DNA from: CAZMNY01 sp964567745 | GTDB lineage: Bacteria; Planctomycetota; Planctomycetia; Pirellulales; Pirellulaceae | NCBI GenBank assembly: GCA_964567745.1 | Contig: CAZMNY010000055.1 | Span: 1 to 48,914 of the forward strand | DNA length: 48,914 nt | Direction: 5' to 3' | Part shown: one piece after another, positions 1 to 11,650 of the stretch | Position numbering within the stretch: position 1 is the stretch's first letter | Layout of the letters: every line of letters begins with the position of its first letter | The notes under the pieces: generated by a model | What the model saw: only the letters and a program-made list of their open reading frames with translations | The model's database searches: none | What the model was told of the DNA's origin: nothing | Program-made: the position numbers and the translations under genes

Positions 1-320
1 CCAAGATTCGCGACAAGGCCCACAGCGAACTATTGGCCCGCCTGATCGACAAGCTTAAAGCCACGAAGGAAGCCGACGGATCGAGCCTCTTCGACCACAC
101 CGCCGTGGCCTTCGGGTCGAACATCAGCTCGATCCATTACCTGACCAACTGCCCGACCATCCTCACCGGTGGCGGAGCCAACCTGAAACTGGGGCAGCAC
201 CTCGTCCTGCCGAAGGACACGCCGCTGTGCAATGTATGGCTGACAATGCTGCAGGGACTCGGCATCAACGCCGAACGACACGGCGACAGCACCGGCGTCG
301 TGAAGGAACTGCAGGCGTAA
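1..320 (+). CDS. DUF1552 protein, C-terminal part (cut by window start)
   Basis: The reading frame is open from the left edge (first full codon at base 3) to a TAA at 318-320, so only about the last 105 residues are present. The end matches the last ~95 residues of the complete DUF1552 protein at 35006-36259: both have LDHT/FDHT, then a glycine-rich ILAGGG/ILTGGG segment, GQHL, a Leu/Met-rich stretch and a terminal SST/DST-G region. DUF1552 proteins are Tat-exported planctomycete proteins of unknown biochemical role, usually encoded next to a DUF1592-type cytochrome protein; here the gene directly precedes such a protein (413-4678). The order differs from the second module, where the DUF1592 gene comes first. 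The family assignment is firm; the function is not known. Confidence 0.85.
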   Translation, partial: KIRDKAHSELLARLIDKLKATKEADGSSLFDHTAVAFGSNISSIHYLTNCPTILTGGGANLKLGQHLVLPKDTPLCNVWLTMLQGLGINAERHGDSTGVVKELQA

Positions 321-340
321 CATTGCGAGGAAAGCCCGAC

Positions 341-389
341 GTAGCTGCCGTCGCCTGACGGCGGTCCACGCTCTGGCGAGTGTGGCTAC
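341..389. repeat. GTAGC-type dispersed hairpin element
   Basis: Between the DUF1552 stop and the next gene lies GTAGCTGCCGTCGCC (341-355), mirrored imperfectly by a GGCGAG...GGCTAC arm ending at 389. A smaller perfect hairpin, GCCGTC/GACGGC with a 4-base loop, sits at 347-362. A close relative with longer arms lies at 36395-36459, also downstream of a DUF1552 gene. It may act as a transcript-end hairpin or be a mobile repeat (REP/MITE-like); there is no T-run for a classical terminator. Confidence 0.5.
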
Positions 390-412
390 GACGATCACTA
401 TGGAATGACAAT

Positions 413-3400
413 ATGACACGAATTATATACACAACTTGCGCGGCAGCACTGTGCCTTTGCGGCTTCGCGCAAGCTGCTCCACCTGAAGCACGCCTTCCAG
501 AAAAGCACCGGGCGTTTTTCAAAGCCCACTGTCTCGATTGTCACGACTCCGAGACGAGGGAAGGCAAAGTCGATCTCGAAACGCTGTCGTTCGGCATTAC
601 TACCATTGAGCAGGCGGAACTCTGGCAGAAGGTCCTCAACGCACTGAACTCCGGCGAAATGCCGCCGGAAGATTCTGAGCAGCCGGGCAACACCGAGAAG
701 GCGGACTTCCTTGATGATCTCGCTCGGACGATGGTCACTGCGCGACAGGCCCTGTCGGATTCAGGTGGCAAGATCACCATGCGACGGCTCAACCGGCGTG
801 AGTACCGCAACACCATCGAACAGTTGACCGGCGTCAAAGTCGATGTCGGTTCGCTGCCGACCGATGGCGGCTCGGGAACCTTTGATACCGTGGGGGCATC
901 GCAGTTCATCTCCAGCGATCAGTTCGAGCAGTATCTCAAGCTGGGACGTCAGGCCATTGATGAAGCCTTCGAGCGGCAGGCGGCTCATAAGCAACCGTCC
1001 CGGGTCTTCCGCGTCGAACCGGAAAAGACGGTCAACGTAAAGAACGTGGAAATTATCAAGAGATTGGAAGACACCTATAAGGAAAAATGGCTCCCCTGGA
1101 AAGAAGGGGTCGACAAGGCAGCCGAAGCTGTTGAGAACCAGGAAATTGTGGCCGCCCTTCGTAAGAAGCACCCGGATTATGATTCCAATCCTACTCTCAA
1201 GTATAAAAAGGCTGGTCTTCTAAAAGGAGCACCCGATCCTCGCGACTATGGCGGCAGCGATCCAATCAATGCCGTTGCCGCCTTATACAGCCCATATCGG
1301 CGATATCACAGCTACATGAAGCACTACGCTGAGCTTCCTCACAACGATCGGGGTGCCTACCTGAAACTTTCACGGGGGATTCAACGCTTTGACGTTCGCC
1401 CCGATCCGAAGGACGTCCCGCCGGGCACCTACAAGCTCAGGATCCGGGTCGGCGCGGTGAAAGGCTCCGATCCTTCCCGTCATTTCATCGAGATCGGTCA
1501 TCCCCAAAAACTCAACGGAACGTCACCCGGCTTCACCAAACTGCTCAGCACGCAACCGATATCCGGCACTATTGAGAACCCGGAGATCATTGAGGTCAAT
1601 GTCGAAATCGGTGCAGGCACCCCGCGCGAAGTCGGCATCCAGGAACGCCAGCCCAAGTCGGGAAAACTTCTCAGACAGGAGTTCGACCGCCACAAGCAGA
1701 AGAACGGGTACGGCACGCCGCCCGCCATCTGGGTCGACTGGATGGAACTGGAAGGTCCTCTTCCAGACGGAGAAGTCGCAGAATCCAAAGTTGTCCGAGT
1801 TGAACCTGAGAAGACGATCAATCCGGACAATGAAGAAGAAATCGCACTGATCGAAGATGCGTACAAGCGGTTTACGCAGTGGCAGGCCGGCGTGGACAAG
1901 GCCGCAGCAACGCCGGAGAACAAAGCGACAATTGCGGAGCTGAGTAAGAAAGAACCCGCAATCACACATCCCATTCACTTCTACAGATATGCCCACTTGC
2001 TGAATGGGGCTCCTGCCCCGGGAGACTTCGGTTTCAGAGATTCAGGCAAAGCTGCAGCCGCCAATCCGAAATGGGATCGTGCGCAGTTGGCATATCACAA
2101 GCACTACGCCGGACTGCCGCATCGTGATCGGGGAGCTTATTTGAAGCTCGCCTACGGAACGGGCTGGGTTGTCGTTGCGCCAAAGGAACTCCCACCCGGA
2201 AACTACGTCATGCGCGTCCACGTCGGTGCCGTGAAAGACACCCCGGCCGCCCGGCGCTTCATCCAGATCGGCCATCCCCAGCGTCTGATTCCCCGAAACC
2301 GGGGACTCGAGGGCCGGGCCATCAGCACCCATCAGGTCACCGGCAGCATCGAGAACCCGGAAACGATCGAAATCCCGCTCACCGTCGGAGCCGATACGCC
2401 GAAGGAATTCGCGATCCAGGAGAAACAGCCCAACACCGGGAATCTGAAAGAGCTCTGGGGCGCTCACAATGAATGGAAAAAGAAGAACGGCTACGGCCAC
2501 CCGCCCGCCATCTGGATCGACTGGGTGGAACTCGAAGGACCGCTGCCCAGGGCAAAACTCGCGACATCTAAGACTTATCGCGTCGAGCCCGAGACAACGA
2601 TCAATCCGAAAAACGAAAAAGCGATCAAAGCGATGGACGAAACTTATAAGCGCTTCAACCAGTGGCGAAAGGGTGTTGATGCAGTTAAGAACACTCCCGA
2701 AAACCAGGCGATCATCGCAGAGATCGCCAAAAAGGAGCCACACATCCTTCACCCACTTCGATTCTACCGATACGCCCATCGACTCAAGGGAACACCCGAC
2801 GCCAGGGACTTCGGTTTTCCTGAGGCTCATGCTCCAACCAAAGCCAACCCCGACTGGCCTTCGACTTATGCCTACCTGAAACACTACGCGAGCCTGCCTC
2901 ACCGAGACACGGGCGCATACCTGAAACCGACCCATGGAACCGGACGCGTTATCGTGTCCCCGGAGAATCTACCGCTCGGGAACTATACCCTTCGCGTGCG
3001 AGTTGGTGCTGTGAAGGGGGCCGATGCTTCCCGCCGTTTCATTGATGTCGGGCACCCTCAGCGGACTTACACGGCTCTCGAGTATGACTACGGTCTGGAA
3101 GGTAGAGCGATCAGTACACACCAGGTTTCGGGAACCATTGAAGAGCCTCAGATCATTGAGGTTCCCCTCGAAGTGCGTTCAGACACAATCCGAGAGTTTG
3201 CCGTACAGGAAAAACAACCAAACAACGGCAAGATGAAAGCGCTCGTTGGAGCCTTTAGCGCCGCAAAGAAAAAGAACGGCTACGGGATTCCTCCTGCCAT
3301 CTGGGTCGACTGGGTGGAACTCGAAGGGCCACATTCGGCACTGAAATCGAATACGCAATCGCCGTTGCAACTGGTTCTCGACAGGAACTCAAGTTCGACT

Positions 3401-4678
3401 GATCGGCAAGAAGCTCGCGCGATTCTCACCGACTTCGCCAACGCTGCATTTCGACGAGTGAAACCAGAAGCAGAATTCATCGATCAACTCGTTGCGATCT
3501 ACGAAACACGTCGCAAAGCGGACGTCTCATTTAACGAGGCTATTCGCACGCCGCTCAGCGTCATTCTCGCTTCGCCTGGATTCCTCTATCTCTTCGAGCC
3601 GGGTGACGAAGCCGAACGACGCCAGCTCAATGATCGCGAACTCGCTGTGCGGCTTTCCTACTTCCTCTGGAGCGGACCGCCGGATGCAGAACTGCTCCAG
3701 CTCGCAGAACAGAACAAACTGCATCTTCCAGAAGTGCTTCGGCAGCAGGTCGATCGACTGATTGCTGATCCGCGTTCGGATGACTTCGTGGCCGGCTTCG
3801 TGCATCAATGGCTGGACATGGAGCGACTCGATTTCTTCCAGTTCGATGTCAACCTCCACCGCGATTTCGATGAAAGCACAAGAGCAGACACACGCGAAGA
3901 GGTCTATCAGTCGTTCGCCCACCTGCTTCGTGATCCGAAAGACGGTCGTCTGCGAAAACTTCTGAAGAGCGACTACGTGTTCGTCAACGGCCTGCTCGCC
4001 ACCTACTACGGCATCGAAGGCGTCACGGGCGACGAGTTCCGCAAAATCAAACTGCCCGCCGATTCGCCCCGGGGCGGATTACTCGGAATGGCCGCCATCC
4101 ATGCGATGGGCAGCGACGGCGTCGTGAGCAGTCCGGTCGAACGCGGAGCTTGGGTTCTGCGCCATCTCCTGAACGATCCGCCGCCGCCAGCACCGCCCAA
4201 CGTCCCGCAAATCTCGCGTCTCGAAGGTCAGATCCTCACCACGCGAGAGCGACTCCTGGCACACCAGGAAGAAGCCCAGTGCGCAAGCTGCCACCGCAAG
4301 ATTGACCCCATCGGCTTTGGCCTGGAAAACTTCAACGCCGCCGGAAAGTGGCGGACTGAAGACAGCTACCAGGCGAGAGACGGGAGAGGCAGAGGCGTCG
4401 GCAAGCGAAAGACCTGGGCGATCGACGCCTCCGGAGCATTCCACAAAGGCCCCGGCTTCAACGACTACCACGAACTACGCAACCTCATCGCCGAACGCGA
4501 ACAAGACTTCGCCCGCGGCTTCACCGAACACCTGATCGAATACGCCCTGGGCCGCCCGTTCGGCTTCACCGACGAGGACCTGGCAACCGAGATCGTCAGT
4601 TCGGCCAGAAGCAAAAAGTTCGCCGTCAGCGAGTTCGTCCACTCGCTCGTTCAAAGCAAGGCATTCCGGACGAAATGA
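413..4678 (+). CDS. Secreted DUF1592-type c-heme protein with triplicated middle domain
   Basis: About 1421 residues, start taken at ATG 413 because it begins a signal peptide (hydrophobic, ending near AQA); an upstream in-frame GTG at 380 would add a non-signal extension. Order: planctomycete cytochrome motif CLDCH (Cys40, Cys43, His44); DUF1587 (about 123-190, LNRREYRNTI); three copies of a ~260-residue beta-rich unit (about 200-461, 462-722, 723-973); DUF1595; DUF1592 (LSYFLWSGPPD); DUF1588 with a second heme motif CASCH (Cys1290); and DUF1585 at the end. The family has no proven reaction; it is thought to be exported and paired with DUF1552 proteins. The triplication makes it several hundred residues longer than a usual single-copy relative, such as the 1056-residue one at 31831. 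Family call is strong, role unknown. Confidence 0.85.
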   Translation: MTRIIYTTCAAALCLCGFAQAAPPEARLPEKHRAFFKAHCLDCHDSETREGKVDLETLSFGITTIEQAELWQKVLNALNSGEMPPEDSEQPGNTEKADFLDDLARTMVTARQALSDSGGKITMRRLNRREYRNTIEQLTGVKVDVGSLPTDGGSGTFDTVGASQFISSDQFEQYLKLGRQAIDEAFERQAAHKQPSRVFRVEPEKTVNVKNVEIIKRLEDTYKEKWLPWKEGVDKAAEAVENQEIVAALRKKHPDYDSNPTLKYKKAGLLKGAPDPRDYGGSDPINAVAALYSPYRRYHSYMKHYAELPHNDRGAYLKLSRGIQRFDVRPDPKDVPPGTYKLRIRVGAVKGSDPSRHFIEIGHPQKLNGTSPGFTKLLSTQPISGTIENPEIIEVNVEIGAGTPREVGIQERQPKSGKLLRQEFDRHKQKNGYGTPPAIWVDWMELEGPLPDGEVAESKVVRVEPEKTINPDNEEEIALIEDAYKRFTQWQAGVDKAAATPENKATIAELSKKEPAITHPIHFYRYAHLLNGAPAPGDFGFRDSGKAAAANPKWDRAQLAYHKHYAGLPHRDRGAYLKLAYGTGWVVVAPKELPPGNYVMRVHVGAVKDTPAARRFIQIGHPQRLIPRNRGLEGRAISTHQVTGSIENPETIEIPLTVGADTPKEFAIQEKQPNTGNLKELWGAHNEWKKKNGYGHPPAIWIDWVELEGPLPRAKLATSKTYRVEPETTINPKNEKAIKAMDETYKRFNQWRKGVDAVKNTPENQAIIAEIAKKEPHILHPLRFYRYAHRLKGTPDARDFGFPEAHAPTKANPDWPSTYAYLKHYASLPHRDTGAYLKPTHGTGRVIVSPENLPLGNYTLRVRVGAVKGADASRRFIDVGHPQRTYTALEYDYGLEGRAISTHQVSGTIEEPQIIEVPLEVRSDTIREFAVQEKQPNNGKMKALVGAFSAAKKKNGYGIPPAIWVDWVELEGPHSALKSNTQSPLQLVLDRNSSSTDRQEARAILTDFANAAFRRVKPEAEFIDQLVAIYETRRKADVSFNEAIRTPLSVILASPGFLYLFEPGDEAERRQLNDRELAVRLSYFLWSGPPDAELLQLAEQNKLHLPEVLRQQVDRLIADPRSDDFVAGFVHQWLDMERLDFFQFDVNLHRDFDESTRADTREEVYQSFAHLLRDPKDGRLRKLLKSDYVFVNGLLATYYGIEGVTGDEFRKIKLPADSPRGGLLGMAAIHAMGSDGVVSSPVERGAWVLRHLLNDPPPPAPPNVPQISRLEGQILTTRERLLAHQEEAQCASCHRKIDPIGFGLENFNAAGKWRTEDSYQARDGRGRGVGKRKTWAIDASGAFHKGPGFNDYHELRNLIAEREQDFARGFTEHLIEYALGRPFGFTDEDLATEIVSSARSKKFAVSEFVHSLVQSKAFRTK
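1010..3340 (+). repeat. Three tandem ~785-bp coding repeats
   Basis: Each unit begins at an RVEPEKT/RVEPETT codon run (1010, 1796, 2579), giving periods of 786 and 783 bases. Each unit then has KHYA-LPH-DRGAYLK, a GxY-RVRVGAVK segment, RRFIxIGHPQ, an IENPE-type segment, an IQEKQP segment, KKNGYG-PPAIW and ends in DWVELEGP. Units 2 and 3 resemble each other more than unit 1 does, so unit 1 is probably oldest and a later duplication gave 2 and 3. The unit is the part of DUF1592 proteins that is normally single. Confidence 0.85.
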
Positions 4679-4717
4679 AGCGTTAAAGCAATTGCTGACC
4701 ACCGTTAAGGTCATCAG

Positions 4718-7700
4718 ATGAAGCCAACTTCACCTAATTCCATTCTGATCATCGTCCTGCTGACGACATGTTCGACGTTCGCAGGAGAGCAGACACCCAA
4801 TGTCGTCCTGATCTTTGCCGACGACCTTGGCTATGGCGACCTGGGATGCTATGGGGCGACGAAAGTACAAACGCCAAACATTGACCGGCTTGCCACTGAG
4901 GGGCGTCGATTTACCGACGCTCACTCGGCGTCCGCGGTTTGCACACCTTCGCGATACGCGTTACTGACCGGCGAGTATCCTCATCGGAAGAACCTCAGTA
5001 AGCCTGTCTTCCTGAAGACCGGGCTGGTGATCGACACTCGCCAGCAAACGATCGCCAGCTTGATGAAAGACGCCGGTTACGCGACCGCCTGCATTGGCAA
5101 ATGGCATCTTGGGTTCGGGGATCGGGCTCCGAACTGGAACGGTGAGCTAAAGCCCGGCCCGCTGGAACTCGGCTTCGATTACTACTACGGCGTTCCCGTC
5201 GTCAACAGCCATCCACCGTTCGTTTACGTCGAGAATCACAAGGTCGTCGGCCTCGTTGCTGACGACCCGTTCGTCTTCGGAAAGAAGGCGAAGACACGAG
5301 AATTCTTTGAGAAGATGGGCCTGAACCAGATAGGCGGAGCCGACGCAGCTCATGCGCTGTACGACGACGAAGCTGTGGGGACGACGCTCGCGGGCAAAGC
5401 GGTCGACTGGATCAGGGCTCGGGGGAAGGATCCGTTCTTCCTCTATCTGGCCACCACAAATATCCATCACCCGTTTACGCCCGCACGGCGTTTCCAGGGG
5501 ACAAGCAAGTGCGGCCCCTACGGCGACTTCATTCACGAACTCGACTGGATCGTCGGCGAGGTCATGAAGACGCTCAAGGAGCAGGGCGTCGCTGACAACA
5601 CACTCGTGATTTTCACCAGTGACAACGGGGGTATGTTCAATGTCGGCGGCCAGAACGCCTGGGACGCCGGGCATCGTCTCAATGGCAAACTTCTCGGCTT
5701 CAAGTTCGGAGCGTGGGAAGGCGGCCATCGCGTTCCGTTCATCGCTCGCTGGTCAGGGAAGATCGAAGCGAACTCTGTTTCCAATCAATTGATCTCTAAC
5801 ATCGACATGGTTGCCACCTTCGCCGCACTAACCGGCGGCAAGCTGAAGGGCGGACAAGGACGCGATAGTGTCAACGTTCTACCAGCGTTGACGGGGAACC
5901 CAACGAATCCGCTTCGCGATCACCTCGTTCTTGCTCCCAGCAAGCCGACGCATCTGGCCATCCGCAGAGGCAAGTGGATGTACATAGGAGCCCAGGGAAG
6001 TGGCGGATTCACGGCAGCCAAACGAGGCGCCCACGCTTTTGGCGGCCCTGCGGCCATTACTTATGCGGGGTATAAGAACAGCGACATAGAGAACGGTCGG
6101 ATCAAGGCAGATGCCCCGCCCGCCCAGCTGTACGATCTGGTGGCAGATGTAAAACAGACTAAGAATCTCCACAACGAACACCCCGAAGTCGTCAAGGAAC
6201 TGAGTTCGTTGCTGGCAGGCTACAAGCCCAAACCTGGCCCCTCGCAACGGAAGCCGCGTGGGAAAGGAAGGCCAGCACAGAGGGTACCCGCCAGACCAAG
6301 CGAACGAAGCGCGTCCTTTGACTTCGAGTCCGGCAAGCTCGATCCCTGGAAAGTGGTCGAAGGGAAGTTCGGACACGTCATTGGAAGCCGTGCCGAGTTC
6401 TTCAGGATCAAGCGGGAATACAACAAGCAAGGAACGTATTACCTGACCACGCTCGAACCATCGGCAGACGCTGAACGCGGCATGGACAGCCAGACAGGCG
6501 TGATCGTATCGCCGTTGTTTATTCCCAAAAGTGGGACGATGACGTTTCGGGTTGGCGGGGGTGAGGGTCCATCGACCTATGTCGCGCTCTGCACGGAGGA
6601 CGGCGAAGAGGTTCAGTTTGCTCGAGGCGTGAACGATCAGGTCATGCAAGAAGCCATGTGGGATCTCTCGCCTTATGCGGGCAAGAAGATGTTTGTCAAA
6701 GTGGTCGACCAAGCGACGGGCGGCTGGGGCCATATCACAGTCGACTATTTCCAATTCGATGGGAAAGTGCTCACCGAATACGCACCTGCGTCTACGACGG
6801 CAAGCGCATCCGACGAAGCAACCGAGTCACGCACGGCGAACGCCCGGCCGAACATTATCTTCATGCTGACTGACGACTTGGGATACTCGGACATCGGTTG
6901 CTATGGAGCTCAAAAGGTCAAGACTCCTCACATCGACAGGCTCGCTGCTGAGGGCGTTCGATTCACACACTTCCGCACCGCTGCGTCGATTTGCTCGCCC
7001 TCGCGAGCAGCCTTCCTGACCGGCGCCTATCCACAACGTTGCGGGATGTATATGGGCATCAATCCGAGACGGACTGCACATTGGTTTCTCGGACTCCACC
7101 CTGATGAGATCACGATTGCCGAGCAGCTCAAGACGCAAGGCTACAACACGCACATGGTCGGCAAGTGGCACCTTGGCACTGAGCCGGAGTTTCTGCCTCG
7201 AATGCAGGGCTTTGACAGCTACTACGGCATGCCATGCAATCACAGTCACTCACCAGTATTCTATGACAACGACAAACTCGTCTTTGCAAAGACACCGCTC
7301 AACCGCCTGACGGAGCTGTATACCAAGCGAGTCACATCGATCATTCGCAGTCAGGCGCAGAAGCGTGAGCCGTTCTTCCTGTACTACGCTCACAACTATC
7401 CGCACACGCCGTACGAAGCTGGTACTGCATTCAAGGGGAGTTCACAGGACGGAGTTCGTGGCGATGTGATGCAGGAACTCGACTGGGGCGTTGGCGAGAT
7501 GATGACCGCACTGAAAGAAGCGGGAATCGCAGACAATACAGTCGTGATCTTTACTTCTGACAACGGTCCGACCAGCAACGCGTACGCTCGGCCATTTCGA
7601 GGCACCAAGTATGTCACGTTTGAAGGTGGCCACCGGGTGCCGTTCATTTTTCACTGGCCAGCTCGCGTCGAGCCCGCTGTTTCTGACGCATACGTCACCG

Positions 7701-8257
7701 CGATGGACCTGTTTCCAACGCTCGCAGCGCTTACCAATGCACCGCTTCCCGAAGACCGGGTTTACGATGGCGAGAACATACTGCCAATCTTCGAGGGATC
7801 GTCGCTGAAACGAGAGCCTTCCGAGCCATTCTACTACTACAACTGCGAGAACCTTCAGGCCATTCAACAGGGACCGTGGAAACTCCATCTTCCGCGAAGC
7901 AAAGACCAACTGCCGTTCTGGGACAAAAACAAGGCATTCGCCGACCTGCAAGAACCGATTCTCTACAACATGGTTAAGGACAAGGCCGAGAGCACGGACG
8001 TTTCGGCGGACCATCCCGAAGTCGTCACCCGGATCATGGACCTTGCGAAATCTGCCCGACAGGAGTTCGGTGAGTTCATGCAGCGAGGAAAGTCGCAACG
8101 ACCAACGGGCTCGCTGTTTCCAAATGTACCGGTCGTCAGTCACGAGAAAGATTGGGGCACGGTTGATCCCACCACGGCAAGAGCGATCGCCGCCGAACGT
8201 CTAAAGAGACATCCGAATCAACCGCAAAGAAACAGGCGGAGAAAGAAGCTGAAGTGA
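4718..8257 (+). CDS. Double sulfatase joined by a GH32-type beta-sandwich domain
   Basis: A 1179-residue secreted protein with two complete type I sulfatase domains. Domain 1 (about 27-510) has IFADDLGYGD, the formylglycine motif CTPSR at Cys75, GKWHLG and TSDNGG. Domain 2 (about 708-1150) has MLTDDLGYSD, CSPSR at Cys759, GKWHLG and TSDNGP. Between them (about 532-685) is a beta-sandwich segment beginning FDFESGKLDPW and ending in VVDQATGGWGHITVDYF, which resembles the domain attached to planctomycete GH32 levanase-like enzymes. Both cysteines fit CxPSR, so both domains should mature with a formylglycine-generating enzyme. The two active sites presumably remove sulfates at different positions of one glycan while the middle domain holds sugar; that is inference. 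It starts 39 bases after the preceding gene and ends with a basic tail. Confidence 0.9.
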   Translation: MKPTSPNSILIIVLLTTCSTFAGEQTPNVVLIFADDLGYGDLGCYGATKVQTPNIDRLATEGRRFTDAHSASAVCTPSRYALLTGEYPHRKNLSKPVFLKTGLVIDTRQQTIASLMKDAGYATACIGKWHLGFGDRAPNWNGELKPGPLELGFDYYYGVPVVNSHPPFVYVENHKVVGLVADDPFVFGKKAKTREFFEKMGLNQIGGADAAHALYDDEAVGTTLAGKAVDWIRARGKDPFFLYLATTNIHHPFTPARRFQGTSKCGPYGDFIHELDWIVGEVMKTLKEQGVADNTLVIFTSDNGGMFNVGGQNAWDAGHRLNGKLLGFKFGAWEGGHRVPFIARWSGKIEANSVSNQLISNIDMVATFAALTGGKLKGGQGRDSVNVLPALTGNPTNPLRDHLVLAPSKPTHLAIRRGKWMYIGAQGSGGFTAAKRGAHAFGGPAAITYAGYKNSDIENGRIKADAPPAQLYDLVADVKQTKNLHNEHPEVVKELSSLLAGYKPKPGPSQRKPRGKGRPAQRVPARPSERSASFDFESGKLDPWKVVEGKFGHVIGSRAEFFRIKREYNKQGTYYLTTLEPSADAERGMDSQTGVIVSPLFIPKSGTMTFRVGGGEGPSTYVALCTEDGEEVQFARGVNDQVMQEAMWDLSPYAGKKMFVKVVDQATGGWGHITVDYFQFDGKVLTEYAPASTTASASDEATESRTANARPNIIFMLTDDLGYSDIGCYGAQKVKTPHIDRLAAEGVRFTHFRTAASICSPSRAAFLTGAYPQRCGMYMGINPRRTAHWFLGLHPDEITIAEQLKTQGYNTHMVGKWHLGTEPEFLPRMQGFDSYYGMPCNHSHSPVFYDNDKLVFAKTPLNRLTELYTKRVTSIIRSQAQKREPFFLYYAHNYPHTPYEAGTAFKGSSQDGVRGDVMQELDWGVGEMMTALKEAGIADNTVVIFTSDNGPTSNAYARPFRGTKYVTFEGGHRVPFIFHWPARVEPAVSDAYVTAMDLFPTLAALTNAPLPEDRVYDGENILPIFEGSSLKREPSEPFYYYNCENLQAIQQGPWKLHLPRSKDQLPFWDKNKAFADLQEPILYNMVKDKAESTDVSADHPEVVTRIMDLAKSARQEFGEFMQRGKSQRPTGSLFPNVPVVSHEKDWGTVDPTTARAIAAERLKRHPNQPQRNRRRKKLK

Positions 8258-8320
8258 AACACTACAACTCATCAGCGTAATCTCGGTAGCCCGAGGCGTA
8301 TGCGACCGAGCCCAACTATC

Positions 8321-8352
8321 ACGACAACCCATCGCTCACGCGGCGGGTTGCC
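8321..8352. repeat. Degenerate NPKRQRG-type repeat, reverse orientation
   Basis: In the 109-base gap between two sulfatase genes, CAACCC (8325-8330) and GGGTTG (8345-8350) form a stem with an inner CGC/GCG match. The reverse complement reads AACCCG..GCGT.AGCGA, a diverged copy of the element at 22678 and 33046. It could also act as a transcript-end hairpin for the upstream gene. Confidence 0.4.
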
Positions 8353-8366
8353 ATGAGATTTCAACA

Positions 8367-10169
<1,803 letters not shown>

Positions 10170-10240
10170 TCGAACCCGAAGCTGCTGGTTCAGCATCAGG
10201 GATACTCCTCTAAACAGTTTCGCTACCTCAAAAGCCACAA

Positions 10241-11593
10241 ATGATTAGACAACTCTTTTGCCTGTTGGTCACGCTGTTCGCGTGCACTGCAGCCGTCCAA
10301 GCTGACTCACCGAATATCATCTTGATTCTGACTGATGACCAGGGTTGGAGTCAGCGGTCGGGTTTAATGGATCCGGAGAATCCAGAGTCCGGCTCCAGCT
10401 ACCTTCACACTCCGGCGATGGATCGGATCGCAGAAGAAGGGATGCGTTTTACCGGTGGCTATTCACCCGCCCCGCTTTGCACGCCAACCCGGCGCAGCAT
10501 CCTCTGCGGGACGAGTGCGGCTCGCTCCGGATCGGAATTCGTCAGTAAGTGGGTGCCGGCTGATCATATGACGCTTCCGCGGGCACTGAAGCAGGCGAAT
10601 CCTGAATACCAGTGTGCCCACTTCGGCAAGTGGGGAGAGAAGATGATCTCTTCTCCCGAAGAGTGCGGCTACGACGTGAGCGACGGGCACACCGGAAACG
10701 TCACAGGCGGCATGGCGGACAAGATGCAGCCGGCCCACATCGTCGAAGATCCGAAACGTACTGGCTCAGTCACCGATCGGTCGATCGAGTTCATACGGAA
10801 GCAAACCAGAGCGGGCAAGCCGTTCTATACTCAGGTCAGTTACTATGCAGTGCACCTGCGAACCGAATTGCTGCAGACCTCACTGGATAAGTATCAGAAG
10901 AAGGGCGCCCCGGATCGAGCTTATTCGCAGGGATGGGCCGGAATGCTTGAAGAACTGGACAGCGGCATTGGCAGGCTCCTGGACGAGCTGGATGCTCTCG
11001 GAATATCTGACAAGACCTATGTGGTTTTCACGACGGACAACGGAGGACGCGGCACTGTTCCCGGCGGCGATCCAAAGAGTCCTGCGCCGAATGTTCCATT
11101 GTCCGGTGCCAAGCATTCCCTGCTCGAAGGCGGTATTCGTGTCCCCTTGATGGTTCGAGGCCCCTCTATCGAAGCGGGATCGGTCTGCCGAGTCCCAGTG
11201 GCCGGCTACGACTTTCTACCGACCTTTTATGAGTTGGCTGGCGGGGACGGCAATCTCTCCGAAGAGCTCGATGGTGGAAGCTTTGTCGCTTTGTTTTCCG
11301 ATCCGGAAACCGATTCGGTGAAGCGCCCGATCGATGGCTTGGTTTTCTCTCGTCCCCGGCAGGGAATGGCGGTAATCCGGGACGGTCAATGGAAGCTGCT
11401 GGCAAAGGTGAATGCTAAACGCGAAATCCAATCGGCCAGACTCTTCAATGTCGTTGAGGATATCGCTGAGAAGCGTGATCTGTTCACGACGCACGCCGAC
11501 AAGGCCGCGCAACTGCAAGCACGCCTTAAAGCCTATCTCGAAACCGTGGTGGATCCATCTCCGACAATGAAGCGAAGAAAGAGGACCGAATGA
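10241..11593 (+). CDS. Secreted sulfatase
   Basis: A 450-residue single-domain type I sulfatase with a clear Sec signal (hydrophobic to AVQA, mature start near DSPNIIL). Motifs: LTDDQGWSQ, formylglycine site CTPTR at Cys80, HFGKWGEK in place of the usual GKWHLG, and TTDNGGRG. The altered GKW region and an insertion after the first metal motif (LMDPENPESG) point to a sub-branch different from its neighbours, so it probably acts on a different sulfate position or substrate. It ends with a basic KRRKRTE tail. Similar gaps (71 and 57 bases) separate it from the flanking sulfatases. Confidence 0.9.
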   Translation: MIRQLFCLLVTLFACTAAVQADSPNIILILTDDQGWSQRSGLMDPENPESGSSYLHTPAMDRIAEEGMRFTGGYSPAPLCTPTRRSILCGTSAARSGSEFVSKWVPADHMTLPRALKQANPEYQCAHFGKWGEKMISSPEECGYDVSDGHTGNVTGGMADKMQPAHIVEDPKRTGSVTDRSIEFIRKQTRAGKPFYTQVSYYAVHLRTELLQTSLDKYQKKGAPDRAYSQGWAGMLEELDSGIGRLLDELDALGISDKTYVVFTTDNGGRGTVPGGDPKSPAPNVPLSGAKHSLLEGGIRVPLMVRGPSIEAGSVCRVPVAGYDFLPTFYELAGGDGNLSEELDGGSFVALFSDPETDSVKRPIDGLVFSRPRQGMAVIRDGQWKLLAKVNAKREIQSARLFNVVEDIAEKRDLFTTHADKAAQLQARLKAYLETVVDPSPTMKRRKRTE

Positions 11594-11650
11594 GAGTTTT
11601 CTTCGGCTGCCCGTTAAACAATCGAACTCAACCATAGCCAACAACTTCCC

